Assembly (NCBI GenBank): GCA_003216775.1
Contig: QCII01000002.1
Location: 1-64,000, forward strand
Length of the DNA: 64,000 bases
Source of the DNA: Prochlorococcus sp. AG-402-K21
GTDB taxonomy: Bacteria > Cyanobacteriota > Cyanobacteriia > PCC-6307 > Cyanobiaceae
Reading direction: 5' to 3'
Part shown: in pieces, positions 1 to 10,083 of the stretch
How positions within the stretch are numbered: the first letter of the stretch is position 1
Layout of the letters: each line of letters opens with the position of its first letter
Translations under genes and position numbers: made by a program
The notes under the pieces: generated by a model
Database searches by the model: none
What the model was told of the DNA's origin: nothing
Seen by the model: only the letters and a program-made list of their open reading frames with translations

Positions 1-1223
1 ATACTTGGTTTTTGAATTTCATTAGAAATAGTTTCTTTATTAATTATTGAAATGTTTTTTAGGCTTTCATCCTTCTCCATAGTCGCATGCTGATTATTGT
101 CTTGATTATTTCTAAAACTATTTATCTTTTGATTATCTAGAAGGCCACTTAAATGTATTTCAAACCAAAGTCTTGGATTATCACTTGTTTTGATTTGATA
201 TTCAATATTTCTCAAATTATGATGCCAATTTATTATTGTTGATTTATTTATTGTTTTTGAGATTTTGTCTAATTCATCTTGAAAGTCATCAGATGTATAG
301 TAGAGATCTGAATATTTATTATTTGTGGTGTGTAGTAGCAAATCTCTTGTAATATTTAATAATCCAATAATTATTTGATGGGGTTCGTTTCCGGCATCAT
401 ATAATTTGTTGCATGTGATTATTAATGACTCTGGATCATTAGCAATTAATGATTTAATCAGATTTGTTAATTCAATTTCTGATACTTCTCCTAGCAAGTT
501 TTGAATATTTTTAATTGTTACCCCTTCTGGAAGAAGATTAAGTTGTTCAAGAATGCTTTGTGCATCTCTCATTCCTCCGTTAGATCTTTTTGCAATTATT
601 TTTAGTGCTTGAACTTCATACTGAATTGACTCTTTATCTGCTATTTCTGATAAATGTTGAAAAATATCATCAGGACTTATTCTTCTAAAATCAAACTTTT
701 GACATCTACTTTGTATAGTATTTAATACTTTCTCAGGATTTGTCGTCGCAAGGATAAATACAACCCTTGAGGGTGGTTCTTCAATAGTTTTAAGTAAAGC
801 ATTTGAAGCTGCCGTTGAAAGCATATGACATTCATCAATAACGTATACTTTCCATCTCGCTTGCGTAGGTGCAAATCTCGCTCTTTCTATAATTTCTCTT
901 ATATTTTCTACTCCTGTATTTGATGCTGCATCAATCTCGATAATATCTAGAGCCCCCCCATCTGTAATTTGTCTACATAAGTCACATTTACAACAAGGAG
1001 TTATCGTAGGTTGCTCGAATGCCAGGCAATTTAGAGATTTTGCAAATATTCTTGCACTTGATGTTTTTCCAGTGCCTCTTGGACCATTAAAAAGATATGC
1101 AGGAGCAATTTTTTTTGTTAAAAGTGCTTGTTTAAGTGTAATGGATATAAATTTTTGCCCAACCAGTTCGTCTAAGTTGTTTGGTCTATATTTTTGATGA
1201 AAAGGCTTATGAATATTAGGCAT
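1..1223 (-). CDS. dnaX: DNA polymerase III subunit gamma/tau (partial, C-terminus off the window)
   Basis: Clamp-loader ATPase that loads the sliding clamp at the replication fork. The reading frame is open from an ATG (complement of 1221-1223) to the window edge, about 407 codons, so the C-terminal part is missing. I see Walker A GPRGTGKT at residues 47-54, a zinc module with Cys66, Cys77/78, Cys80 and Cys83, a Walker B-type VYVIDECH around 127-134, and an SRC sensor 1 motif further on. These are the hallmarks of bacterial DnaX. It lies 57 bases downstream of clpX on the same strand, so it probably ends a tig-clpP-clpX-dnaX transcription unit. Identification is firm; whether both tau and gamma forms are made cannot be judged without the 3' part. 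Confidence 0.95.
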   Translation of the reverse strand, partial: MPNIHKPFHQKYRPNNLDELVGQKFISITLKQALLTKKIAPAYLFNGPRGTGKTSSARIFAKSLNCLAFEQPTITPCCKCDLCRQITDGGALDIIEIDAASNTGVENIREIIERARFAPTQARWKVYVIDECHMLSTAASNALLKTIEEPPSRVVFILATTNPEKVLNTIQSRCQKFDFRRISPDDIFQHLSEIADKESIQYEVQALKIIAKRSNGGMRDAQSILEQLNLLPEGVTIKNIQNLLGEVSEIELTNLIKSLIANDPESLIITCNKLYDAGNEPHQIIIGLLNITRDLLLHTTNNKYSDLYYTSDDFQDELDKISKTINKSTIINWHHNLRNIEYQIKTSDNPRLWFEIHLSGLLDNQKINSFRNNQDNNQHATMEKDESLKNISIINKETISNEIQKPS

Positions 1224-1280
1224 TTATTCTTCATTAATTAGAACAATATGGTTTGAATTTTAAAAATTAAACTCTACTTT

Positions 1281-2648
1281 TTACGCAGACTCTTTAATGA
1301 TTCTTTTTGTTCCTGAAGGTAGTTTAACAATTTTGGATGAGAATAAATTGTCTACCATTTTTTTTGTAATTGTGAATTCATTTATATTTTTTTCAGAAGG
1401 CAAAGTGTACATTATGTCTAACATTAGCTCCTCAATTATTGACCTTAATGCTCTTGCACCTGTTTTTCTTTTAAATGCTTCATTTGCTATTGCTTCAACA
1501 GAGTCAGGCTCAAATTTTAATTCAACATTATCCATACTTAGTAAAGTTTTGAATTGCTTTACTAATGCATCTCTTGGTTGAGTCAGAATAGATTCTAAAG
1601 TTTCTTGAGTTAGACGATCTAATATAGCGCAAACCGGAATTCTTCCAATAAATTCTGGAATTAGGCCATATTTCACTAAGTCATCTAGTTCTAAATTTTT
1701 CAGGGAATCTCTTGAATCTACTATTTTTTTTGTATCAACTTTGTTTTGATCTGAATTGGTGGTAAATCCTATGGAGTGTTTACCCATACGCTTTTGAACG
1801 ATATCCTCTAAACCTATGAAAGCTCCCCCGCAAATAAATAATATTTGACTCGTATCAATTTGGATGCAGTCATGATAAGGATGTTTTCTTCCGCCTTGCG
1901 GTGGCACATTAGCAATTGTTCCTTCAAGCATTTTTAACAATGCTTGCTGTACCCCTTCACCAGAGACATCTCTAGTAATTGAAGGATTCTCGCTTTTTCT
2001 TGCAATTTTATCTATTTCATCAATATAAATAATTCCTTTTTGAGCTAGTTCCACATTCATTTCTGATTTTTGTAGCAGTCTTAAAAGTATGTTTTCAACA
2101 TCCTCCCCAACATATCCAGCTTCTGTCAAAGTCGTTGCATCAGCTACTGCAAAAGGAACATCTAGAAACTCTGCTAATGTTTGCGCCAATAATGTTTTTC
2201 CACTTCCAGTAGGGCCGATGAGTAAAATATTTGATTTTTGTAATTTAGTTGCTTGTGAATCTGTTGAATTGCTATTTTTATTGTCTTCTTTAACTTTCCA
2301 AGCTAATCGCTTGTAATGATTGTATACGGCTACTGATAATATTTTTTTTGCAGATTCTTGTCCAACAACTTGATTATCTAGAAAACTTTTAATTTCTAAT
2401 GGCTTAGGAATGGATGTTAATTCTAAAGGAACAGATTTTTTTGGATTATCAGTTGGTAATTTCTTTTTTACTTGCGGAGAACTGTTTGTGTTCGCTTGAT
2501 TATCAAGTAGTTCTTCATCGAGAATTTCATTACAAAGGTCTATGCACTCATCGCAGATATAAACCCCAGGACCAGCTATAAGCTTTCTTACTTGGTCTTG
2601 TGATTTCCCGCAAAATGAGCATTTAAGATGGGCGTCGAATTTAGCCAT
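1281..2648 (-). CDS. clpX: ATP-dependent Clp protease ATP-binding subunit ClpX
   Basis: AAA+ unfoldase that recognises substrates and threads them into ClpP. The 455-residue protein has the N-terminal zinc-binding domain (Cys10, Cys13, Cys32, Cys35), Walker A GPTGSGKT at 145-152, pore loop GYVG at 178-181, Walker B IIYIDEID at 206-213, the RKH pore loop at 254-256, and an IGF loop at 293-295 for docking on ClpP. The GARAL sensor 2 region is near the C-terminus. The linker between the zinc domain and the ATPase domain (about 50-85) is Asn/Lys/Pro-rich and low in conservation. The gene sits directly downstream of clpP, as is usual in cyanobacteria. Confidence 0.98.
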   Translation of the reverse strand: MAKFDAHLKCSFCGKSQDQVRKLIAGPGVYICDECIDLCNEILDEELLDNQANTNSSPQVKKKLPTDNPKKSVPLELTSIPKPLEIKSFLDNQVVGQESAKKILSVAVYNHYKRLAWKVKEDNKNSNSTDSQATKLQKSNILLIGPTGSGKTLLAQTLAEFLDVPFAVADATTLTEAGYVGEDVENILLRLLQKSEMNVELAQKGIIYIDEIDKIARKSENPSITRDVSGEGVQQALLKMLEGTIANVPPQGGRKHPYHDCIQIDTSQILFICGGAFIGLEDIVQKRMGKHSIGFTTNSDQNKVDTKKIVDSRDSLKNLELDDLVKYGLIPEFIGRIPVCAILDRLTQETLESILTQPRDALVKQFKTLLSMDNVELKFEPDSVEAIANEAFKRKTGARALRSIIEELMLDIMYTLPSEKNINEFTITKKMVDNLFSSKIVKLPSGTKRIIKESA

Positions 2649-2754
2649 CGATTATAAGTTTTTAAAAGTGAAAGGTGTTAAATATTCCCTATTCACTAGG
2701 ATTGCTTATAAATATCGATTCGTCATCATATTTTTAAAAAATCAATATTCCTTG

Positions 2755-3399
2755 TCACTTTTTGATAACTTTATCAATTAATCCATATTCGACTGCTTCT
2801 GAGGGAGATAAAAAGTAATCTCTTTCTGTATCTTCATTAATTTTTTCTAAAGGTTGACCGGTATGTTCTGCTAAAAGCGAATTTAATGTTTTCTTGAGAA
2901 AAAGTATTTCTTTAGCTTGTATTTCAATCTCTACTGCTTGACCTTGTGCACCTCCAAGTGGCTGATGAATCATAATCCTAGAATTAGGTAAAGCCAATCT
3001 TTTCCCCTTTGCTCCTCCAGAAAGTAAAAATGCCCCCATACTTGCGGCTACTCCAAAGCATATTGTCACTACATCAGGGGATATTTGTTGCATAGTATCG
3101 TATATGGCCATTCCTGCAGTTACTGAGCCTCCAGGAGAATTGATATATATTTGTATGTCTTTTTCGGGATCTTCAGCTTCAAGAAATAATAATTGTGCAA
3201 CAAGTGAGTCAGATACTTGATCATTTATTCCAGTACCTAAAAAGATTATTCTTTCCCTCAATAGTCTTGAATAAATATCAAAAGCTCTTTCTCCTCTACC
3301 TGATTGTTCTATAACGGTAGGAATAGCGGCAATAGTTTTATTATTACTTTCGTAAGAACTTATTGAGCTTTGGATTAAATGTTTTTTTTCTGAGTTCAC
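2755..3399 (-). CDS. clpP: ATP-dependent Clp protease proteolytic subunit ClpP
   Basis: Serine peptidase subunit of the Clp protease. The catalytic triad is visible as Ser120 (in AASMG), His145 (in MIHQP) and Asp194, with the same 25- and 49-residue spacing as in E. coli ClpP. At 214 residues it has a normal length with a short N-terminal propeptide-like leader. It lies between tig and clpX on the minus strand, which marks it as the ClpX-partnered paralogue; cyanobacteria usually carry several clpP genes plus clpR elsewhere. No key residue is missing. Confidence 0.97.
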   Translation of the reverse strand: MNSEKKHLIQSSISSYESNNKTIAAIPTVIEQSGRGERAFDIYSRLLRERIIFLGTGINDQVSDSLVAQLLFLEAEDPEKDIQIYINSPGGSVTAGMAIYDTMQQISPDVVTICFGVAASMGAFLLSGGAKGKRLALPNSRIMIHQPLGGAQGQAVEIEIQAKEILFLKKTLNSLLAEHTGQPLEKINEDTERDYFLSPSEAVEYGLIDKVIKK

Positions 3400-3464
3400 G
3401 AATTAGTTTTTGTCCTATAGATAATTTAAGGGGTTTTTGTTTAATTAGTAGGAAATTTCATAAA

Positions 3465-4868
3465 TTATTTTTTTTCTTTTTTATTTTGAGTTTTTGTAGT
3501 TTTTGTCGCTTTTGTAGTTTTAGAGCTTTTGGTAGCTTTAGAAGTTTTTGTAGTTTTTTCTTTTACTTCAGAATTTTCTTCAAGCCAAATTATTAATTTT
3601 TCTTTGAGTAGATCGTTACTTACTACTTCTGTTAATTTTTTTATATCTATTTGTTTTGAAGATTGAGAGATTGCATCTTCATAATCTTTCATTTTCAGAT
3701 CAATTTCATCTTTCTCAACTGTTATGTTTTCTTTTTCAGCTAATGCTTTTAGAGCTAAATTTCTTTGAACATTTTTTTCAGCCTGAGGCCTTGTTGACTC
3801 TGCTAATGACTTAACCAATTCCGGAGTGAAAGTAGATTTGACATCAAGACCTTGTTGAGCAAATCTTTGAGCGGTTTGTTCAATATTATTCCTTACTTCT
3901 ATATCAATCATAGATTTAGGAATTTCAGCATCCAATTCATTTGTTAAGGCATCTAGTAAAGCTTCAATTTTGATATCTTTTTGAGTTTTTTCAAAATTGT
4001 CTTTCAGTTGCTTTTCAATATCTGTTTTTAATTCTTTTAATGATTCTTTGTTGCCAGACTGTTTTGCAAAATCGTCATTAAGTTCAGGTAATTCTTTTTC
4101 CTTAAGATCCTTAAGATTTACTTCAAAGATAGCCTCTTTACCTCTTGAATCCTCATGAGAATAATCTTCAGGAAATTTAAGGTTAAGTGTCTTAGTATCA
4201 CCAATTTTCATCTTTACAATTCCCTCAACGAATCCGGGAATCATTTTGTTCTTTTCTAACTCAAGATCCATTGATTCACTTGTCCCACCATCAATCTCCT
4301 TGCCAGAATCTTTATATTTTCCTTTGAAACTAACTACAGCAATATCTCCTAATTTTGCTGCTCTATTGGTTACTGGAATAATATTTGCAAACTGACTTCT
4401 AGATTTTTCTAGCGCTTCATCTATTGACTTAGGATCAAACTTTGTTTTTGAGATTTCAACACTTAGTCCTTTGGATTTTTTTAGTTTTAATTCTGGGGCA
4501 ACATCAGTTTGAAGAGTAACCTTAAGTGATTTTTCAGGACTAAATTTTGCAAGTAAAGATTCAAATCCATCTACCAATTCTGGCTCACTTAGTGGCTCTA
4601 TAGATTTTATTTTTAATGCTTCTTGCCATGATTTATCAATAATTTTTTCTAGAGCAGAAGCATGTAATTGTGTGATGCCAATTCTTTGGATTAGGACTTG
4701 TTTAGGAATCTTACCAAGTCTAAATCCCGGAATTTTAGCTGAACGACTGATAGAACTGATTGTCTCATTTACACACGTTTTGCATGTCTCAGATGGTATT
4801 TCTAATTCAAATGAGATTCTACTTTGAGGAAGAGGAGTTGTTTTGACTATTAATGCTTCTTTAGCCAT
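3465..4868 (-). CDS. tig: Trigger factor, ribosome-associated chaperone/PPIase
   Basis: Chaperone that meets nascent chains at the ribosome exit tunnel. The ribosome-docking signature GFRLGKIP is at residues 48-55 in the N-terminal domain, followed by an FKBP-like PPIase domain in the middle and the helical C-terminal chaperone domain. The last ~32 residues (about 436-467) are an unusual low-complexity tail of Lys, Thr, Ser and Ala, encoded by an imperfect short-period repeat at roughly 3465-3565. It is first in the minus-strand tig-clpP-clpX-dnaX run and diverges from asd across 123 bases, where both promoters should lie. Confidence 0.97.
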   Translation of the reverse strand: MAKEALIVKTTPLPQSRISFELEIPSETCKTCVNETISSISRSAKIPGFRLGKIPKQVLIQRIGITQLHASALEKIIDKSWQEALKIKSIEPLSEPELVDGFESLLAKFSPEKSLKVTLQTDVAPELKLKKSKGLSVEISKTKFDPKSIDEALEKSRSQFANIIPVTNRAAKLGDIAVVSFKGKYKDSGKEIDGGTSESMDLELEKNKMIPGFVEGIVKMKIGDTKTLNLKFPEDYSHEDSRGKEAIFEVNLKDLKEKELPELNDDFAKQSGNKESLKELKTDIEKQLKDNFEKTQKDIKIEALLDALTNELDAEIPKSMIDIEVRNNIEQTAQRFAQQGLDVKSTFTPELVKSLAESTRPQAEKNVQRNLALKALAEKENITVEKDEIDLKMKDYEDAISQSSKQIDIKKLTEVVSNDLLKEKLIIWLEENSEVKEKTTKTSKATKSSKTTKATKTTKTQNKKEKK

Positions 4869-4991
4869 TTTTTTTATTTATTACTAAAAGCCGAATCTTA
4901 ATTATTTCACATTATGTGATTTCCTTGAAAGTTATTTTTTTGATAAAGTAAAAAAAATAGTCAATCTATTTATAAAAATCATGATTAAAGT

Positions 4992-6023
4992 GTGAGACAA
5001 TCTCCGTTTTTGCCTAATAGGCCATTAAAAGTAGCTGTTTTAGGATCTTCAGGTGCTGTGGGCTCTGAATTACTCAAAATTCTTGAACAACGTGATTTTC
5101 CAATATCAGAATTGATTTTGCTTTCATCAGAGCGTTCAGAAGGAAAAAAAATTATTTGGAAAGGTGAAGAATTAGTTACAAAAAAAACAACTAAGGAAGA
5201 ATTTCTGAATCTTGATTTAGTTTTAGCTTCAGCCGGTGGAAGTATTTCAAAAAAATGGCTTTCTACCATTATGGAACAAGATGCTTTATTGATTGATAAT
5301 TCAAGTGCTTTCAGATTAGATAACAATGTACCTCTTATAGTTCCTGAAGTTAATGCTAGTGACGTATTTAATCATGATGGTGTAATAGCCAATCCAAACT
5401 GCACTACCATTTTGTTGACATTAGTTTTAGCTCCTTTAAATAAACTTTCGACTATTCAAAGAGTTATTGTCTCAACATATCAATCCGTAAGTGGTGCAGG
5501 CCAATTGGCGATGGAGGAACTAAAACTTTTAACTGAAAAATATCTTCAGGGTAATCCTCAAAAAAGTGAAGTTTTGCCATACTCCCTTGCTTTTAATTTG
5601 TTTTTGCATAATTCACCTATGCTTGCAAATAATTACTGCGAAGAAGAGATGAAAATGGTTAATGAGACCAGGAAAATATTAAATATTGCTGATTTAAAGC
5701 TCTCTGCTACATGTGTTCGAGTCCCAGTACTGAGAGCACATTCTGAATCGATCAATATTGAATTTTCTGGTGTAGTTGAGCCTAAAGATGCTCTTGAAGA
5801 ATTAAAAAAATCTCCTGGAATTGAAATTATTGAGGATTACAGAAATAATAGATTTCCTATGCCAAATGACGTTATGGGAAGGGATAATGTTGCTGTTGGC
5901 AGGCTAAGAACTGATATTAGTCAGCCTAATGGATTAGAATTATGGTTATGTGGAGATCAAATAAGAAAAGGAGCAGCTCTTAATGCTGTTCAAATAGCTG
6001 AGTTATTAATTCCAAAAAAATGA
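4992..6023 (+). CDS. asd: Aspartate-semialdehyde dehydrogenase
   Basis: Reduces aspartyl phosphate to aspartate semialdehyde, the second step of the aspartate family pathway, feeding lysine/diaminopimelate, threonine and methionine. The N-terminal dinucleotide-binding loop GSSGAVGSE is at residues 18-26 and the catalytic Cys137 lies in NPNCTT. Length 343 is normal. Translation starts at GTG; the next in-frame Met is far inside the nucleotide-binding domain, so GTG is the likely start. It overlaps dapA by four bases (ATGA), so the two enzymes that act in succession are translationally coupled; lysC, the enzyme before them, is also in this window at 12937-14697. Confidence 0.97.
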   Translation: MRQSPFLPNRPLKVAVLGSSGAVGSELLKILEQRDFPISELILLSSERSEGKKIIWKGEELVTKKTTKEEFLNLDLVLASAGGSISKKWLSTIMEQDALLIDNSSAFRLDNNVPLIVPEVNASDVFNHDGVIANPNCTTILLTLVLAPLNKLSTIQRVIVSTYQSVSGAGQLAMEELKLLTEKYLQGNPQKSEVLPYSLAFNLFLHNSPMLANNYCEEEMKMVNETRKILNIADLKLSATCVRVPVLRAHSESINIEFSGVVEPKDALEELKKSPGIEIIEDYRNNRFPMPNDVMGRDNVAVGRLRTDISQPNGLELWLCGDQIRKGAALNAVQIAELLIPKK

Positions 6024-6922
6024 TTACAGACAAAACTGAGTGTAATAATCCACTATTTGGGAGAATATTGACTGCGATGGTTACTCCATTCACTGAAAAT
6101 GGAGATGTAGATTATGAACTAGCTATAGAACTCTCAAATTATCTTTTTGAGAACGGTTCCGATGGAATTGTGCTGTGCGGTACTACTGGAGAATCTCCTA
6201 CTCTTTCATGGGCGGAACAGCATGATTTATTTATTGCGGTAAAAGGATCTTTGGATGCAAGCTGTAAAGTAATAGTTGGCACTGGTAGTAACTGTACAAG
6301 CGAGGCTGTGGAAGCTACAAAAAAAGCCTACGACTCTGGTGCCGATGGTGCTTTGGTCGTTGTTCCTTATTACAATAAGCCCCCTCAAGAAGGTCTTTAC
6401 AATCATTTCAGTTCTATTGCTAAATCTGCAAAGGATTTGCCTCTTATGCTCTACAACATTCCTGCAAGGACAGGATGCAATTTATTACCTGATACTGTGA
6501 AGAAACTTATGGATTTTCCAAATATTCTCAGTATTAAAGCTGCAAGCGGTAGAATAGAAGAAGTAACAGAGCTAAGAGCTATTTGTGGCTCTGAACTCTC
6601 TGTATATAGTGGCGACGATTCATTGTTGCTTCCAATGTTATCTGTAGGTGCTGTAGGAGTAGTAAGTGTTGCAAGTCATTTAGTTGGATTGCAATTGAAA
6701 GAGATGATTCATTCCTTTCAAAGTGGAAAGGTTTCCAATGCTCTTGCTATTCATGAAAAACTTCAGCCTCTTTTCAAAGCACTCTTTATGACTACTAATC
6801 CAATCCCAATTAAGGCTGCTTTGGAGCTATCGGGATGGGATGTAGGTAATCCTAGAAGTCCTTTGTCACCTTTAACCAATGACATGAAAAAGCAACTATC
6901 TTTTATCCTGAAATCCCTATAA
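6020..6922 (+). CDS. dapA: 4-hydroxy-tetrahydrodipicolinate synthase
   Basis: Condenses pyruvate with aspartate semialdehyde at the branch point to lysine and cell-wall diaminopimelate. The TIM-barrel enzyme shows the GTTGES substrate loop at about 54-59, Tyr145 (in LYNIPAR), Arg150 and the Schiff-base Lys173, with the Tyr-to-Lys spacing of 28 seen in E. coli DapA. Length 300 is normal. The start codon overlaps the asd stop codon, making an asd-dapA pair; rnj follows after 80 bases. A small hairpin spans its stop codon (see 6912-6930). Confidence 0.97.
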   Translation: MITDKTECNNPLFGRILTAMVTPFTENGDVDYELAIELSNYLFENGSDGIVLCGTTGESPTLSWAEQHDLFIAVKGSLDASCKVIVGTGSNCTSEAVEATKKAYDSGADGALVVVPYYNKPPQEGLYNHFSSIAKSAKDLPLMLYNIPARTGCNLLPDTVKKLMDFPNILSIKAASGRIEEVTELRAICGSELSVYSGDDSLLLPMLSVGAVGVVSVASHLVGLQLKEMIHSFQSGKVSNALAIHEKLQPLFKALFMTTNPIPIKAALELSGWDVGNPRSPLSPLTNDMKKQLSFILKSL

Positions 6923-6930
6923 TAGGGATT
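6912..6930 (+). terminator. Hairpin over the dapA stop codon, possible terminator or 3' stabiliser
   Basis: AATCCCT (6912-6918) and AGGGATT (6924-6930) form a 7-bp stem with a 5-base loop. The dapA TAA is in the loop. No clean T-run follows, only an AT-rich stretch, so termination is uncertain. Confidence 0.3.
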
Positions 6931-7002
6931 ATATTTAACTTGATAATTAAATTTAAATAAACCTTATTTGATTACAAGCAGGCCTTCATAAATTTCAAAA
7001 TT

Positions 7003-8991
7003 ATGCAAACAAGTACAAATTCAACTGTAAATAGATCTACTCATGATTCATCTAGATCTAAAAGTAATACGCCAGCTCTGCGTGTAATACCTCTTGGAGG
7101 ACTTCATGAAATAGGAAAAAACACTTGTGTTTTTGAATATGGCGATGAATTGATGCTTGTTGATGCTGGCCTAGCTTTCCCATCTGATGGTATGCATGGC
7201 GTAAACGTTGTTATGCCAGATACAACTTTTTTAAAAGAAAATCAAAGAAGAATAAAAGGAATGATTGTCACTCACGGTCATGAAGATCATATTGGAGGTA
7301 TTTCTCATCATCTAAAGCATTTTAATATTCCGATTATTTATGGCCCAAGACTGGCAATGTCAATGCTTAGAGGAAAAATGGAAGAAGCAGGGGTATCTGA
7401 TAGAACAACTATACAGACAGTAAATCCAAGAGATGTTGTGAAAGTCGGACAACATTTTTCTGTTGAATTCATTCGAAATACCCATTCTATTTGTGATAGT
7501 TTTTCTTTAGCAGTTACAACACCTGTTGGCACAATTATTTTCACGGGAGATTTTAAGTTTGATCATATGCCAGTAGATGGAGAGCAATTTGATATTGAAA
7601 GGATGGTGCATTATGGAGAAAAGGGCGTTTTATGCATGTTCAGTGATTCGACTAATGCTGAAGTTCCAGGTTTTTGTCCTTCTGAGAAGACTATCTATCC
7701 CTCTTTAGAAAAACATATTGCGGAGGCAAAAGAACGAGTTATCCTTACCACTTTTGCTAGTTCTGTTCATAGAGTGACAATGATCTTAGAGTTGGCCATG
7801 AAACATGGAAGAAAGGTCGGTTTGTTAGGTAGATCGATGATAAATGTTATTGCTAAGGCGAGAGATATTGGTTACATGAAATGCCCAGATGATTTGTTTG
7901 TTCCTATCAAGCAAATTAGAGATTTGCCAGATAGAGAGACCTTATTATTAATGACTGGAAGTCAAGGAGAACATCTAGCAGCGTTAAGCAGAATATCTCG
8001 TGGTGAACATCAGCATGTTCGTCTTAAGACTACTGATACTGTGATATTTTCAGCCAGTCCAATTCCTGGCAATACTATTTCTGTTGTTAATACAATAGAT
8101 AGATTAATGAAACTCGGAGCAAAGGTTGTTTATGGAAAGGGTGAGAATATTCATGTTTCTGGTCATGGTTTTCAAGAAGATCAAAAGTTAATGTTGGCAC
8201 TCGCTAAACCTAAGTTTTTTGTTCCTGTTCATGGAGAACATAGAATGCTTGTTTGTCATGGCAAGAGTGCACAAACTATGGGGGTTCCGAAGGACAATAT
8301 TTTAATAATTGAAAATGGAGATGTAGTTGAGTTAACACCTAATTCTATTCAAAAAGGTGATCCTGTAAAAGCTGGTGTTGAACTGCTTGATAACTCACGA
8401 AATGGGATAGTTGATGCTCGAGTACTTAAGGAAAGACAGCAATTAGCTGGGGATGGCGTAGTAACTGTTTTAGCTCCTATTAGTACAGATGGGAAGATGG
8501 TTGCACCTCCCAGGGTTAATTTAAGAGGAGTTGTTACTACTGCAGAGCCAAGAAAAATGTCTATGTGGACAGAGCGAGAAATAAGCTGGGTCTTAGAAAA
8601 TAGATGGAAACAATTATCCAGACAAACTGGGCCGAATAATTTTGAGGTAGATTGGATTGGTGTACAAAGAGAAATTGAAAATGGTTTATCGAGAAGAATG
8701 AGACGAGAATTACAAGTTGAACCACTTATTTTGTGTTTAGTTCAACCTGCTCCAAGTGGAACTCGTGCTTATATTCCAAAGATTACTGAAGAGCAAAATT
8801 TTTCCAACAGAAATAGAAATAATAATAATTTCCATAAGAAATCAAATAACAATCATCCCAATATTTCAAAAACCCCGCAAAATATCCAAAAAAGTTCAAA
8901 AGTTTCATCACAGAATTCATCAGCTGAGACTGCTAAGGAAGATTCATTTGAAGGTAGAACAAGAAGAAGAAGATCTGCTGTCACATCTTAA
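7003..8991 (+). CDS. rnj: Ribonuclease J
   Basis: Metallo-beta-lactamase/beta-CASP ribonuclease for mRNA turnover and rRNA/5'-end processing; in cyanobacteria it works beside RNase E. The metal-binding HGHEDH motif is at residues 91-96, with further conserved motifs (GDFKFDH, SDSTNA, and HVSGHG and PVHGEHR towards the middle). The 662-residue protein is longer than typical B. subtilis RNase J because of a C-terminal tail rich in Asn, Ser and Lys that ends in an Arg-rich stretch; its first ~25 residues are also low complexity. Its stop codon overlaps that of tilS in the shared palindrome TTAA. Confidence 0.95.
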   Translation: MQTSTNSTVNRSTHDSSRSKSNTPALRVIPLGGLHEIGKNTCVFEYGDELMLVDAGLAFPSDGMHGVNVVMPDTTFLKENQRRIKGMIVTHGHEDHIGGISHHLKHFNIPIIYGPRLAMSMLRGKMEEAGVSDRTTIQTVNPRDVVKVGQHFSVEFIRNTHSICDSFSLAVTTPVGTIIFTGDFKFDHMPVDGEQFDIERMVHYGEKGVLCMFSDSTNAEVPGFCPSEKTIYPSLEKHIAEAKERVILTTFASSVHRVTMILELAMKHGRKVGLLGRSMINVIAKARDIGYMKCPDDLFVPIKQIRDLPDRETLLLMTGSQGEHLAALSRISRGEHQHVRLKTTDTVIFSASPIPGNTISVVNTIDRLMKLGAKVVYGKGENIHVSGHGFQEDQKLMLALAKPKFFVPVHGEHRMLVCHGKSAQTMGVPKDNILIIENGDVVELTPNSIQKGDPVKAGVELLDNSRNGIVDARVLKERQQLAGDGVVTVLAPISTDGKMVAPPRVNLRGVVTTAEPRKMSMWTEREISWVLENRWKQLSRQTGPNNFEVDWIGVQREIENGLSRRMRRELQVEPLILCLVQPAPSGTRAYIPKITEEQNFSNRNRNNNNFHKKSNNNHPNISKTPQNIQKSSKVSSQNSSAETAKEDSFEGRTRRRRSAVTS

Positions 8992-9998
8992 CTTTTTTCA
9001 AAATATATATAGTTTTTATCCCAAACAATTTTTAAAAACTCTTGTAAGTTAATTTGACCCTTATTTTTTTCATAAATTGAAGTAGCTAATTTTGTCAGAT
9101 TTTTAGAACTACATTGCTTTGCAGGTATTTCTCTTAAAAATCTATTTAAGATTGTGCACCTCGCTTCAATACACATACTATTTAAGACATTCCTATGGAT
9201 ACCTTTTTCATCTTTACAATATAGGAATGCTAGTTCACTAAGATCATTACGTTCATTATTGTAGTTGCTCATTTTTTGGGAAAAATTATTTATCCTTTCA
9301 GAACAGCCAGGATACATAACCTCCAAGGTGGGAATAATTTTCTTTCTTACTAAATTTCTTCTTAATTTTAGATCTGAATTTGTAGGATCTTCCCAGACTG
9401 GGATTTTCATATCATTACAAAATTGTTTTGTATCTTCTCTACTGAAAATTAATATTGGCCTTATTAAAAAAATTTGATTTTCTAGTAATCTTTTGCTCTC
9501 AATATTACTCAGACCGGCTAAATTGCTCCCCCTAGATAAATTGAGGATAAATGTTTCTGCGTTATCACTACTCGTGTGACCAGTTAACAAATAAATATTA
9601 TGTTTTTGCTGTTTTTTATTTAATAAAGTTTTGGCTTTTTCACATAATTTTTTATATCTCCATTCTCGTGCTTTTTCTTCTGAAGAAATATTTTCTTTAT
9701 TTGCTAGATCAACAGAGAATGAAATATTTTTATCTTCGCAATAACTTTTTAATTCAAGAGCATATAGTGAGGATTTTTCGTGCCATTGATGATCACCATG
9801 CCAAACACTAATAGACCACTTATGTAGTTTTTTTAGGTCATTAATTAGCGTTAACAAGGCCATTGAGTCTTGTCCCCCGGAAACACTTATTAAAATATTC
9901 GATCCTTTGGGAATTAATGTTTTTTGGGTAAGAATCTCCTTATGAAGCTTATGATGCCATGATGACCAATTTTTCTGAGTTAATTTTTGATCAGACAT
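8988..9998 (-). CDS. tilS: tRNA(Ile)-lysidine synthase
   Basis: Modifies C34 of tRNA-Ile(CAU) to lysidine so that it reads AUA, an essential step. The N-type ATP pyrophosphatase PP-loop SGGQDS is at residues 40-45 of the protein started here. The reading frame is open up to 10148, but that longer form would overlap the start of the divergent gene at 10084 and adds 50 residues before the conserved region; the ATG at 9996-9998 gives a 336-residue protein of ordinary bacterial length. The stop codon is shared tail-to-tail with rnj. Confidence 0.93.
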   Translation of the reverse strand: MSDQKLTQKNWSSWHHKLHKEILTQKTLIPKGSNILISVSGGQDSMALLTLINDLKKLHKWSISVWHGDHQWHEKSSLYALELKSYCEDKNISFSVDLANKENISSEEKAREWRYKKLCEKAKTLLNKKQQKHNIYLLTGHTSSDNAETFILNLSRGSNLAGLSNIESKRLLENQIFLIRPILIFSREDTKQFCNDMKIPVWEDPTNSDLKLRRNLVRKKIIPTLEVMYPGCSERINNFSQKMSNYNNERNDLSELAFLYCKDEKGIHRNVLNSMCIEARCTILNRFLREIPAKQCSSKNLTKLATSIYEKNKGQINLQEFLKIVWDKNYIYFEKS

Positions 9999-10083
9999 TT
10001 TGTGTTGCTCAGATAATATTTTTAAAAAAATGCACTGTTTTACTAAAACAATGTCACAATCGGGTAATAAATTCATTAAGTAA

